From contig NZ_PYJQ01000009.1 in assembly GCF_003024605.1 (NCBI RefSeq), positions 62,001-126,000 of the forward strand: 64,000 nt of DNA. Direction: 5' to 3'. This DNA comes from Rhizobium sp. JAB6 (GTDB taxonomy: Bacteria; Pseudomonadota; Alphaproteobacteria; Rhizobiales; Rhizobiaceae). Positions 46,901-56,147 of the stretch are shown in pieces (positions within the stretch are counted from its first letter, which is position 1; every line of letters starts with the position of its first letter). Position numbers and translations under genes: made by a program. Under the pieces are notes generated by a model. It was not told where the DNA came from. It ran no database searches and saw only the letters and a list, made by a program, of their open reading frames with translations.

Positions 46901-49900
46901 TGCGCTGACCTCGGGGCAGTCGCGTCTCGAAGCGACGCTTGCCAATCGCGCCGAGGCGATTACCAATGCGTTTACCAGCAACCATAACGCGCTGGCCGAC
47001 GCACTGGACGATAAGGCGATGGCTCTCGCCATTTCGCTCTCTGATACCCAGTCGCGCCTTGAGGATGCGGTGTCCAGCCGTCTCGACGCCCTCTCGGAAA
47101 CTGTCGCCGGCACTCACGACAAAATCGTCAACAGCCTCGACGACCGGACGACGGCGCTTGCCAGCGCTCTTTCTGAAGGCCACGCGAAGCTCGAAGACAC
47201 TCTTTCCAACAGCGCCAAGGCCATTGCCCATACCGTCACCAGCGGCCACGAGGCATTGACCAACACGCTCGACGACAAAAGCATGGCCTTCGCAATTTCG
47301 CTTGCAGAAAACCAGAACCGCTTCGAAAGCGCCCTGGAGGAACGCGCCAACGCACTCCTCAACAGCGTCTCCGATGCAGAGTCCCGCGTTGCCGGTGCCT
47401 TTGGCGACAAGGCAGATGCCATCCGCGCTGCCTATAGCGAAAACCAGGAACGCCTCGACCGCTCGCTCGCCGCTCATACGGGCGCCCTCTCCGAAATGCT
47501 CGGCGCCAACAGCGATCGCGTCGAAACCGTTCTCGGCACCACGGCACGTCAGCTGGAGAACACGCTCGGCGCCGGTCTGTCGCAGATGGATCAGAACCTA
47601 GCCTCGGCCTATGAGCGTATGCGTTCCACGCTGGACGACCGCAGCAATGCGATCAATCTTGCCCTGCGTGACGCCCATGCTCAGATCGACAACACGCTGA
47701 TGGAACAGACGACCGCCATCGGCACCTCGATCGCCACCAGCGCGAGCATGCTGGAAATGTCGCTTGAAGACCGTGAGGCTTCACTGCGCCAGACCATCGA
47801 CGCCAGCGCAAGGGCGCTGGAAGAGCGCCTGAACAGCGGTGCGGGCGACATCGCCGGCCGTATCCAGCAGGCCGCCGGCGACATCGCGCGCTCGGCCGAA
47901 ACCTTCTCGTCCAACCTCAACCAGTCGATCGACGGCATGACGGACCGCTTTGCCGAAACCGGCTCGCGGGTCGAGGCGAGCCTGTCTGCTCTCGAAAATC
48001 GCATCCACGAAGGCGTCACAGGCGTTGCCGCCCAGGTCGATGCCGCCGGCAACCGCCTCTCCGATACGCTGGCGAGCGGCGCGGCAAAGATCGACGACAG
48101 CGGCAGCCAGGCAGCTGCGCGTATCGAAGAGCGCCTTTCGACAATGGATCGGGCCCTCAATCTCGGCCTCGAAGCCGTCAACCGCACGATCGAGGGCAAG
48201 GCCGCCAATCTTGCGACGACGCTGCGCACGGCCGTTGCCGATGCCGCGCAGGGCATGGACACGGAAGCGACCCGCACGGCCGAATTGCTCGCCAATACCG
48301 GCCAGCAATTCGCTGAAAACCTCGGCAGCCACAGCGATGCCTTCGCGCGCGCCATGACCGAACGTTCCGATGACCTCGTCAACCGTGTCTCGGAAACGCA
48401 GAACCGACTGGCAAGCCAGGCTGCGGCCGTCGCCCAGACCTTCTCGGAGGCGGGCAATGCGATCGTCAACAAGGTCGCCGAAGCCGAAGGCCTCGTCAGC
48501 AACCAGGTGAATACGATCTCGCAGGCGCTCTCCTCGGCGGAACAGTCGCTGGAAGCCCGCGGCGCGGCCATTCGCAACACGCTTGCCGGCGGCAGCGAGC
48601 AGATCGCCGCCACCATGGCACAGGTCGAGCGCACGCTCGATGAGCGCAGCACGGCGATCCGCAGTTCGCTGGAGGAACGCGCCCGCGAGATCGACTCGAC
48701 CCTTGCCGATGTCGACAAGGCCCTGGAAGCCCGTGGCTCCTCCATCCGCACTTCGCTCGACGAGCGCACCCGCGAGCTGAATTCGATGCTGGCTGGACGC
48801 TCCACCGAGCTCTCGCGCCTGATCGACGAAAAGGCTCGCCCGATCGTCGATCGCTATGCCGCAACGGGTCAGGAGGCGGCCGCTCTCATCACGGCGGCAG
48901 CTCAGGAAAGCACGGAGCGTCTGCGCGCCGAAAACGCCGCGCTGATCAACGCGATTTCGTCGCGCACCGAACATGCCGTCAACACCGTCAGCGCGCTCGA
49001 AAACAACCTGCTTGCGAGCGTCAACGGCATCATCGCCCGTCTGGCGGACAACAACTCCGCAATTGCCGGACTGCTGTCCAATGCCGCGAGCGAATTCGCA
49101 AGCGTCGATGACCGCCTCATGGCGACCTCGTCACGCTTCGCCGAATCCGCCGCGAAAGCCGGCGAGATGGTCTCGGCCTCCAGCCGCCTCCTCGAAGGCA
49201 AGGTCGACAAGCTGTCCGAGATCACCGGCCAGACCCTGTCGCAGGTCGGCAGCATCGTTGGTCGTTTCGACGATCATTCCAAGGTGCTGACACAAGCATC
49301 CCAACTCCTGGGCGCCGCCCAGTCAAACCTCGTATCGACACTGGAAGAGCGCGAAACGGCGCTGCAGAACCTGGCTGTCGGCCTCGTTCAGCGCTCGGAA
49401 GAGATCGAGAACACCATGCGCGCCCTCGGCTCGATGGTGGAAACGGCTTTCGACCGTGCGGAGCAGCGGTCGAACCAGGTGACCGGCAATCTTCGCCAGA
49501 GCGTACAGTCTTCCTTCGCCGATATCGGTCGCGTTCTCTCCGACGCCGAGAAGCGCGCCGAAGATGCGGCGGAAAACATGCGCACTGCGTTGCAGAAGGC
49601 TGGCGAGGAAGCCAACCAGGCTGTCGAGAACACATTCGCCAATGCCGAGCGCCGCTCCAGCGATCTCACCAATCGGCTGCGTGGCGGCCTCACGGCTTCG
49701 CTGTCAGAGGTCGAGCAGATGCTCGCCGATGCCGGCAAGACTTCCGATACGGCTGCCCAGCAGCTGCGCGAAACGCTGCGTGTCGCGGTCGATGACGCGA
49801 TCGGTCGTTTCGCCGGTGCAACGGATGAAATCCGCCGCTCGGCCGGCGATATCCGCCGCGAGCTCGACCTCACCCGCAGCGAACTGAAGCGCGGTGCCTT

Positions 49901-50768
49901 CGACCTTCCGGAAGAGGCCAAGGAGAGCGCTGCAGCCATGCGTCGCGCCGTCGCGGAGCAGATCAAGGCCCTGCAGGACATCTCGCAGATCGTCGGCCGC
50001 TCGACGCAGCAGCTGGAGATTTCCGAGCCGACTGCTCGCGCGCTGGCGGAAGCACAGCCTGCCCCGCGGCTGCAGCCCGCCGCATCTGCTCCGGCGGCCG
50101 CAGCCCCACGGCCGCAACAACCGGCGCCACAGCCGCCGGTCGCCCAACAGCCGGTTCAGCGCCCGGCACCGCAGCCGCAGCAGCCTCCGATCGAATCCCT
50201 CGGCCTGCGTGGATCGCTCGCCGCCGAACGCCCGGCAGCACAGCCGCAGCGTCCGGCCGAACCAGCAGCTCCCCCCCGCCAGGAAGCGGCCGGCGGCGGC
50301 TGGATCAGCGATCTGCTGCGTGGCGCGTCACGCGATGAAAATGCTGGTCTGCAGCCGGCCCGCCAGCCGGCGCCGAAAACCCCGGCGGAACAGGCTCCTG
50401 CTCCTGCCGCACGCAACCCGCGCCATGTCGTGGAATCGCTGAACTCGCTTTCCGTCGATATCGCCCGCGCCATCGATCATGATGCATCGGTCGATCTGTG
50501 GCGCCGTTACCAGCGCGGCGAACGCGACGTGTTCACCCGCCGCCTCTATACGCTCAAGGGCCAGCAGACCTTCGACGAGATCAAACGCAAATACGACCGC
50601 GAGCCGGAATTCCGCACCGCGGTCGATCGCTACATCGCCGATTTCGAAAAGCTGCTCGCCGACGTCGCGCGCACCGATCGCGATCGCACCGTCACGCAGT
50701 CCTATCTCACCTCGGATACCGGCAAGGTCTACACCATGCTGGCCCATGCGGCAGGCCGCCTGAACTGA
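43989..50768 (+). CDS. Giant apolipoprotein-like polar growth protein (GPR/RgsE type)
   Basis: 2259 residues, similar in size and plan to Agrobacterium GPR (growth pole ring) and Sinorhizobium RgsE. Two membrane spans lie near residues 120-139 and 155-176. A helical repeat region follows to about residue 2010, where an 11-residue periodicity is unbroken for at least residues 665-1302, with units such as LDDKTMALAIALSE. Then come a Pro/Gln/Ala linker (about 2020-2150) and a conserved C-terminal domain containing VDLWRRYQRGERDVFTRRLY. GPR organises the growing pole in Hyphomicrobiales, which lack MreB-based elongation. GAGG precedes the ATG. An intrinsic terminator follows. Confidence 0.88.
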   Translation: MANKKYIESVEDKAFQALDEALQIDFSDESLESRSGTTPDIPEQNVSEPPKQPIKQTRDDAARKNGGARSTAAPAAPPRPAEAPRNPNLAAANDGNRASSASILRALDGASQSHAVRNATIFSLFWIIGGAGLAFMLYGTQIRNIHSIADLADLPGVIACIVGIIVPVLLFYAFGMMISRAHEMRNAARSMAEVALRLVEPETIASERIMTVGQAVRREVSAMNEGIERTIARATELETLVHTEVNALERSYADNELRVRGLVHELGAERDAIVNHAERIRSSISGVHDQIKEDLSLATEEIAVRLSTSGEAFASMIDTRAAALMEKSDSAVQALGTLLSAKTDSLLQNLNASGLALSHEFDSRLESLSSTLAERGKELLGQFETRASTLDANTEKLNSALNERARQLNETLVARTKEISESLSGGERSITGTLDNVLSRLNTALDEKGASFRQSLQSTADDAIMDIDLRSGFFEERFQSTIAQLSTTFDERVSEFTSAFDKRAGSLDTKLSESLARINQSLGSNSDALEGILTSSIERLGSHLTDQSFALATTLATGQEVLESAIGSKANEITSALQNATTGISSALTSGTSELNTTLASHAGAFTSAVQGVTRDVSAALQSGTEELTSAFTGRANDINNTLSARTNEITQALSSAHERVDAVMATRSNALFGALADNQSRFEQTLAERSEAIASAVSGSHEHLTAALDERTSMLAISLAESQLRLENTLASRADAITGAMADTHNKLADTLDDKTMALAIALSEGQSRLEDTVSGHAERVAGTLDAKTNELARALAEGQARLESTVSGHSESVTNALDDRTMALAIALSESQARLEETVAGHADRVADTFEGKTSALAAALTSGQARLEETLANRAEAIIKAFAGNHNALAEALDDRTMALAIALSESQSRLESTIAGHAESVGSTLDDKTMALAIALSEAQARLEDTVSGHADRVADTLEGKTRALADALTSGQSRLEATLANRAEAITNAFTSNHNALADALDDKAMALAISLSDTQSRLEDAVSSRLDALSETVAGTHDKIVNSLDDRTTALASALSEGHAKLEDTLSNSAKAIAHTVTSGHEALTNTLDDKSMAFAISLAENQNRFESALEERANALLNSVSDAESRVAGAFGDKADAIRAAYSENQERLDRSLAAHTGALSEMLGANSDRVETVLGTTARQLENTLGAGLSQMDQNLASAYERMRSTLDDRSNAINLALRDAHAQIDNTLMEQTTAIGTSIATSASMLEMSLEDREASLRQTIDASARALEERLNSGAGDIAGRIQQAAGDIARSAETFSSNLNQSIDGMTDRFAETGSRVEASLSALENRIHEGVTGVAAQVDAAGNRLSDTLASGAAKIDDSGSQAAARIEERLSTMDRALNLGLEAVNRTIEGKAANLATTLRTAVADAAQGMDTEATRTAELLANTGQQFAENLGSHSDAFARAMTERSDDLVNRVSETQNRLASQAAAVAQTFSEAGNAIVNKVAEAEGLVSNQVNTISQALSSAEQSLEARGAAIRNTLAGGSEQIAATMAQVERTLDERSTAIRSSLEERAREIDSTLADVDKALEARGSSIRTSLDERTRELNSMLAGRSTELSRLIDEKARPIVDRYAATGQEAAALITAAAQESTERLRAENAALINAISSRTEHAVNTVSALENNLLASVNGIIARLADNNSAIAGLLSNAASEFASVDDRLMATSSRFAESAAKAGEMVSASSRLLEGKVDKLSEITGQTLSQVGSIVGRFDDHSKVLTQASQLLGAAQSNLVSTLEERETALQNLAVGLVQRSEEIENTMRALGSMVETAFDRAEQRSNQVTGNLRQSVQSSFADIGRVLSDAEKRAEDAAENMRTALQKAGEEANQAVENTFANAERRSSDLTNRLRGGLTASLSEVEQMLADAGKTSDTAAQQLRETLRVAVDDAIGRFAGATDEIRRSAGDIRRELDLTRSELKRGAFDLPEEAKESAAAMRRAVAEQIKALQDISQIVGRSTQQLEISEPTARALAEAQPAPRLQPAASAPAAAAPRPQQPAPQPPVAQQPVQRPAPQPQQPPIESLGLRGSLAAERPAAQPQRPAEPAAPPRQEAAGGGWISDLLRGASRDENAGLQPARQPAPKTPAEQAPAPAARNPRHVVESLNSLSVDIARAIDHDASVDLWRRYQRGERDVFTRRLYTLKGQQTFDEIKRKYDREPEFRTAVDRYIADFEKLLADVARTDRDRTVTQSYLTSDTGKVYTMLAHAAGRLN
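45981..47894 (+). repeat. Hendecad repeat array inside the GPR-like gene
   Basis: The encoded protein runs for 58 consecutive 11-residue units with no register break. The pattern is a hydrophobic residue at position 1, usually an acidic or small residue at 2 and 3, often a basic residue at 4, and Leu/Ile/Val at 8. Larger modules of 33 and 44 residues recur; the 330-nt blocks starting at 46524 and 46854 are close copies, a sign of internal duplication. Confidence 0.85.
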
Positions 50769-50790
50769 GATTGAGAAGAGAGACTACCCG

Positions 50791-50820
50791 ATCCCCGGCA
50801 GAGATGTCGGGGATTTTTGT
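50791..50820 (+). terminator. Intrinsic terminator of the GPR-like gene
   Basis: Stem ATCCCCG (50791-50797) / CGGGGAT (50808-50814) with a 10-nt loop and a T-run to 50818. Confidence 0.88.
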
Positions 50821-50899
50821 TTCAGGCTGCTTTAGGCTTTAGGCACGAAAAAGGCGGCTCTCGAGCACCCTTGATTTGCTTGCAGTAGCTCCATCCGGC

Positions 50900-51226
50900 T
50901 TACCGGGCCTCATGCACCTGCGAGATCAAACCGCTGGTAATACCGACCAGGAGGAAGTTGTTCTTGAGACGAATCCAATGATAGCCGCGCGGAGGCGTGG
51001 ACAGCTGGAAGGCGCGATAGTCGATCTCCGTTGCGCGGCGGCGGTCGGAGGCCGAGAGCCGACGCCCCTTGACCCAGCCGCCCTTGCGGATCACGACCTT
51101 CTTCTTCACCACGTCCTTCTGGACGACGGCCTGCTTGCCGGCGGATGCAGGCTTGACTTGCGCAATCGCGGCCAGCGGCGTCCCCACGACCGACGCCGCG
51201 AGAAACACAGCGAAGATTTTTCTCAT
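50900..51226 (-). CDS. RcnB-like periplasmic protein
   Basis: 108 residues from ATG 51226, with GAGGAAA 7 nt upstream. The N-terminus MRKIFAVFLAASVVGTPLAAIA is a Sec signal peptide. The C-terminal PPRGYHWIRLKNNFLLVGITSGLI matches the RcnB domain (GYxWVRxxxDxLLVxxxTGxI), named after an E. coli periplasmic nickel/cobalt homeostasis protein. Rhizobia encode many RcnB-like proteins and metal binding has not been shown for them in general. The protein is very basic between residues 30 and 65. Confidence 0.82.
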   Translation of the reverse strand: MRKIFAVFLAASVVGTPLAAIAQVKPASAGKQAVVQKDVVKKKVVIRKGGWVKGRRLSASDRRRATEIDYRAFQLSTPPRGYHWIRLKNNFLLVGITSGLISQVHEAR

Positions 51227-51368
51227 TGGTTGTTTCCTCATTTCAGAATCTGCACGCGAACTTACCGTGACAGACATGAAACGCATCTGACAGTCGAATT
51301 ACAATTCCGTAATCGGGAAGAAGACAGCAGGCAGGCTTTGCATGGCATTGCCGTAGGTCTTTGACCTC

Positions 51369-52979
51369 TCACAGCTCATCATAGTTGAACCAGTCGAAAT
51401 CCGCTGTCTTTGTTCGGCCTGAGATGTCGAAGGCGAACATGCCGACGAAAGCACCGGTGAAGGAGCCATGCTCGCCGCGCCCGCCCTCGTCCGAAATGAC
51501 GCCGGCATCGAGCACTGGCCCGATGGCTTGCCATGAGCCCATGCCTTCGGCTTGCCAGAAGAACTGCAGATCGTTGCCCTGCACTTCTATCGCAAGCTGG
51601 ATCCGCCCATCCGGCACTGCGACGCCGCCCTCGATCGGGAAGCTTAGGCGGCCATTCGGATAGTCTCCCGGGCACGTCATGATGGTGACGCAGCGGCCGA
51701 GTTTTTCATGCAAGGTCACCGCAATGGCATGCAGCTTGAAGCGATTGTAGTAGTGCGTCAGGCCCGCCACCTGCTGATAGGTATCGGGCTGGAAATCGAC
51801 GACGGTTTCAGCGCGGAAACTGTGATGTTCCTGACGGCGGGCGACGAGCGCTTGCTCGAACCAGGAACCGATGCTTTCCCGGGCAAACAGCCGCAAATGC
51901 CCAGGGCGGTCCGTTACGCTGAAGATGCGTTCAGGCTGCGGTGTGCGCAGCCACTGAAAATCCGTCGGCAGGCTCGCCTCATCGAAATTGTAACCGCTGC
52001 GGCGCGGCTTTTCGACCGGCACGGCACCGTTCAAGCCGATGACATCGACATCGGGAACAGTAGTGCCGTTTTCGAGATAGAGCCAGCCGTCGTCTTTCCA
52101 GGCGCATTTCTGCAGAGCCGTCTCCCGGCCGAGCGTACAGCGGCGATGCGGCGGCAGAGGCCGCCCGCAAAGATGCGTATGATAGAACTGTCCGTCATGC
52201 GTCTCGACATATTGTCCGTGGCCCGTACGTTGCAGCGCCGCCTCCGGATGATCCTTGGAGGTAATCAGGTACTTGTTCGGATGTAGTTCGTAAGGGCCGG
52301 CTATATCCCGGGATCTGGCCATGGTCACGGCATGATCGTAACCAGTGCCGCCTTCGGCCGTGGTCAGATAGTACCAGCCATTACGCTTGAAGAGATGCGG
52401 CCCTTCGACCAATCCCAGCTCCGTGCCGGCAAAGATGTTCCTGATCGGCCCTTTCAACGATTTCGTCGCTGGATCCCATTCCTGCAGCAGGATACCGTCG
52501 AAAGCCGGCGTTTTCGGCGAGCCGCCATAGCTCTCGGTGCGGTGGTTCCATTGCATGTTGACGAACCACTTGCGGCCGTCATCGTCATGAAACAAAGACG
52601 GGTCGAAACCGGAGGAATTAACATAGGCAGGCTCGGACCATTCGCCTTCAATGGTCGACGAGGTCACGATGTAATTATGAGCGTCCTTGAAGTTGCCGTC
52701 ATAACGCTTGACGTCGGTATAGACGAGCCAGAACAACCCATCCGCATAAGAGAGGCAGGGTGCCCAGATGCCGCAGCTGTCGGGTTCGCCGCGCATGTCG
52801 AGCTGAGACGCGCGCTCCAGCGGCCGCCTGACGAGCGTCCAGTTCACCAGATCGCGTGAATGATGGATCTGCACGCCAGGATACCATTCGAAGGTCGAGG
52901 TGGCGATATAATAGTCCTCGCCGACGCGGCAAATGGACGGGTCGGGATTGAACCCCGGCAGGATCGGATTGCGGATCAT
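51369..52979 (-). CDS. Glycoside hydrolase family 43, beta-xylosidase-like
   Basis: 536 residues from ATG 52979 (GGAGGAG 8 nt upstream). The five-bladed propeller domain has all three catalytic acids: Asp in GFNPDPSICRVGEDYY (base), Asp in SSGFDPSLFHDDDG (pKa modulator) and Glu in LGLVEGPHLFKR (acid). The C-terminal beta-sandwich is that of GH43 xylosidases. No signal peptide is present, so it acts in the cytoplasm on imported xylo- or arabino-oligosaccharides. Last gene of the sugar island, after a terminator that follows the aldo-keto reductase. Confidence 0.93.
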   Translation of the reverse strand: MIRNPILPGFNPDPSICRVGEDYYIATSTFEWYPGVQIHHSRDLVNWTLVRRPLERASQLDMRGEPDSCGIWAPCLSYADGLFWLVYTDVKRYDGNFKDAHNYIVTSSTIEGEWSEPAYVNSSGFDPSLFHDDDGRKWFVNMQWNHRTESYGGSPKTPAFDGILLQEWDPATKSLKGPIRNIFAGTELGLVEGPHLFKRNGWYYLTTAEGGTGYDHAVTMARSRDIAGPYELHPNKYLITSKDHPEAALQRTGHGQYVETHDGQFYHTHLCGRPLPPHRRCTLGRETALQKCAWKDDGWLYLENGTTVPDVDVIGLNGAVPVEKPRRSGYNFDEASLPTDFQWLRTPQPERIFSVTDRPGHLRLFARESIGSWFEQALVARRQEHHSFRAETVVDFQPDTYQQVAGLTHYYNRFKLHAIAVTLHEKLGRCVTIMTCPGDYPNGRLSFPIEGGVAVPDGRIQLAIEVQGNDLQFFWQAEGMGSWQAIGPVLDAGVISDEGGRGEHGSFTGAFVGMFAFDISGRTKTADFDWFNYDEL

Positions 52980-53022
52980 GAAACTCTCTCCTCCGGAGAC
53001 CACGGCAGCGGCAAAGTGAAGA

Positions 53023-53054
53023 AAAACGCCCGGAACCGGTTTCCGGGCGTTTTG
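53023..53054 (-). terminator. Intrinsic terminator between aldo-keto reductase and GH43 genes
   Basis: Perfect 13-bp stem 53023-53035 / 53041-53053, 5-nt loop, with an A/T-rich 3' run on the minus strand. Only 43 bp remain before the GH43 start. Confidence 0.88.
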
Positions 53055-53060
53055 GGTCGG

Positions 53061-54092
<1,032 letters not shown>

Positions 54093-54112
54093 AATGGAAT
54101 TCCTTCGAGATG

Positions 54113-54142
54113 AAAAAGCGCGCAGGTTGGTTACCCGCGCGC
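54113..54142 (-). terminator. Intrinsic terminator after the Gfo/Idh gene
   Basis: GCGCGC (54118-54123) pairs with GCGCGC (54137-54142), extended inside by GGT/ACC, followed on the minus strand by TTTTT. It lies only about 20 bp before the aldo-keto reductase start. Confidence 0.75.
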
Positions 54143-54161
54143 AAACTAGCTCTTCCTGCGC

Positions 54162-55295
54162 CTACTTCAAGAGCGCCTGAGCCTCTTCGATGCCGAGGGC
54201 TGCCGGCTGCGTGCAGGTCGTCGTCAGATCGATAAAACGTCCCTCCTCGCCCGACCTCAGGATCGATGTCATGACGTCGACACCATGCAGGGTGCGGTCG
54301 AGCGAGCAACGGGCATCGCGTCCGTCGATCAGCGAGGCCGCCATGTCCGCAAGACCCGCCGTGCGATAGTTGGCGCGTGAGCCGTTCGGGCTTTCCTGAT
54401 TGACGATGCCGAAGGGATGCGCCCAGTTTTCCAGCGGCTTGATGTCCTTGTCGCGGCCGCTCGCCTCGACGGTGCCACCGAAAAAGTTCGGATCGGGCAC
54501 GTAGAGCGAGCCCTCGGTGCCGTAGAGCTCCATATTGGCGTGGCGGTGCGACCACACATCCCAACTCGCCGTCAGCGTTATCCGGGCGCCGCTGACGAAT
54601 TCGAGCAGCGCCTGGATCGTCGTCGGGGTCTTCACCGGGATGATCTCGCCGTGGCGCGGCTGGCTGGTGATGGTGCGGGTCGGCGACGCCATGGAGGTCA
54701 TCGCGCCAACACGCTTCACCGGTCCGATCAGGTTGATGAGGTTGGCGACGTAATACGGGCCGAGGTCGAGGATCGGGCCGCCGCCGGGCAGGAAGAAGAA
54801 ATCCGGATTCGGATGCCACATTTCCATACCCGGGCTCATCACGTGGCACGAGCCGGAGGTGACGCGCCCGATGCCGCCATCATCGATAAATTTACGGGCG
54901 AGCTGATGCGCGCCGCCAAGGAAGGTATCGGGAGCGCAGCCGACGGCCAGCCCCTTTTCCTTGGCGATGCGGCGCAGCTCCTCGCCCTGCTCCAGCGTCA
55001 GCACCAGCGGCTTTTCGGAGTAGACGTGCTTGCCGGCTTCAAGGATGCGTTTGGAAACCGGGAAATGCGCATCCGGGATGGTCAGGTTGACGATGACGTC
55101 GAGCTCGTCATTGGCGAGCAGTTCATCGATGGTCTGGGCCTTGACCTTATATTCCGCGGCACGCGCACGCGCCGCATCCATGTTGATATCCGCGCAGGCC
55201 AGCACCTTCAGGCCCTTGAAGAGCGGTGCGAGCGAGAAATAGGTGGTTGAAATGTTGCCGCATCCGATGATGCCGACGCCAAGTTCCTTAGCCAT
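54162..55295 (-). CDS. Gfo/Idh/MocA-family oxidoreductase
   Basis: 377 residues from ATG 55295 (GAGG 9 nt upstream; TTG 55310 is an unlikely alternative). The Rossmann domain begins GVGIIGCGNISTTYFSLAP; the catalytic-site Lys is in VYSEKPLVLTLEQ (EKP motif). The C-terminal domain contains GGGPILDLGPYYVANLINLI, with the conserved DxGxYY/H segment. It oxidises a cyclic sugar or polyol with NAD(P). The start is 12 bp inside the upstream isomerase gene, implying coupled translation. Confidence 0.92.
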   Translation of the reverse strand: MAKELGVGIIGCGNISTTYFSLAPLFKGLKVLACADINMDAARARAAEYKVKAQTIDELLANDELDVIVNLTIPDAHFPVSKRILEAGKHVYSEKPLVLTLEQGEELRRIAKEKGLAVGCAPDTFLGGAHQLARKFIDDGGIGRVTSGSCHVMSPGMEMWHPNPDFFFLPGGGPILDLGPYYVANLINLIGPVKRVGAMTSMASPTRTITSQPRHGEIIPVKTPTTIQALLEFVSGARITLTASWDVWSHRHANMELYGTEGSLYVPDPNFFGGTVEASGRDKDIKPLENWAHPFGIVNQESPNGSRANYRTAGLADMAASLIDGRDARCSLDRTLHGVDVMTSILRSGEEGRFIDLTTTCTQPAALGIEEAQALLK

Positions 55296-55306
55296 GTAGA
55301 AGTGCC

Positions 55307-56068
55307 TCAAAAGCTCTTGAAGGATGCGATGGAGCGCGTGATCAGACGATCGACATCGCTCGGATTGTCATGTTCGACGACGAAATGCTTGGCCTTGGTG
55401 CCGGCGAGCGCCTTGAGCAGCTTTGCCCACGGGACCGTGCCGTGCCCGACATCGGCCCAGCCGTCTTCATTCTTGTTCTCGCCAGCCGGCGCGATGTCCT
55501 TGACGTGAACGGCCGTGATGCGCGGACCGAGTTTTTCGATCCAGGCAAAGGGATCGCCGCCGCCACGAATGACCCAGGCGATATCGGCTTCCCAGGAAAT
55601 ATCCGGAGCGCCTTCGAATATCTGTTCAATCGGCAACGAGCCATCGGCCTGCTTGACGAATTCGAAGTCATGGTTGTGCCAGCCGAACTCGAAGCCCGCA
55701 TCCTTGTAGGGCTTGCTCATTTCATGCAGCCGCTTGCCGAAGGCGAGCCAGCCGGCAGCGTCGGTCGGACGCTGGTCGGCAGCAATGTGCGGCGCATAGA
55801 TCGAATCCATGCCCAAGGTCTTGGCGATGGTGAGCGACTTCTGCACATCGCCATCGAGGAAGTCCGGGCTGAAGTGGCCGCTCGCCATCCGCAGGCCGTT
55901 CTTGTCGAGTTCGGCGCGCAGGTTCCTGAGGCCGGTCTCGTCGAGATCGGCATAGATGCCGCCGAAGCCTTCGACTTCGGCGTAGCCGGCTTTGCCCAGC
56001 TTTACGAAGATCTCCGAATAAGGTTGGAAATTGCGGGCGCTGTAGAGCTGAAATCCGAGTTTCGTCAT
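55307..56068 (-). CDS. Xylose-isomerase-like TIM-barrel sugar phosphate isomerase/epimerase
   Basis: 253 residues from ATG 56068, with GGAGGA 7 to 8 nt upstream; the upstream open frame to 56272 runs into the mannosidase gene and is ignored. AP-endonuclease-2 fold: FGWHNHDFEF, ISWEADIAWVIRGGGDP, VHVKDIAP and HFVVEHDNPSD supply the His/Glu/Asp metal ligands. Such enzymes epimerise or isomerise keto-sugars, often the product of an adjacent Gfo/Idh enzyme, which fits here. Confidence 0.92.
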   Translation of the reverse strand: MTKLGFQLYSARNFQPYSEIFVKLGKAGYAEVEGFGGIYADLDETGLRNLRAELDKNGLRMASGHFSPDFLDGDVQKSLTIAKTLGMDSIYAPHIAADQRPTDAAGWLAFGKRLHEMSKPYKDAGFEFGWHNHDFEFVKQADGSLPIEQIFEGAPDISWEADIAWVIRGGGDPFAWIEKLGPRITAVHVKDIAPAGENKNEDGWADVGHGTVPWAKLLKALAGTKAKHFVVEHDNPSDVDRLITRSIASFKSF

Positions 56069-56123
56069 CAATAGTCCTCCAATGGCCATCGGGCCGTCTG
56101 TCTTGGGACTTGGGGCCCCGTAA

Positions 56124-56141
56124 GCGCCGCCACTGCGGCGC
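56124..56141. other. Intercistronic hairpin downstream of the mannosidase gene
   Basis: Perfect 7-bp stem GCGCCGC / GCGGCGC with a CACT loop in the 79-bp gap between the beta-mannosidase and isomerase genes. No T-run, so it is more likely an mRNA 3'-end stabiliser or processing site than a terminator. Confidence 0.45.
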
Positions 56142-56147
56142 AATAGG

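Noticed and set aside
44958-48974. Several 280-490-residue frames on the minus strand inside the giant gene
   Set aside because: They mirror the hendecad repeats of the GPR-like gene on the other strand. Low-complexity Arg/Ser/Gly-rich translations and lack of initiation signals show they are shadows.
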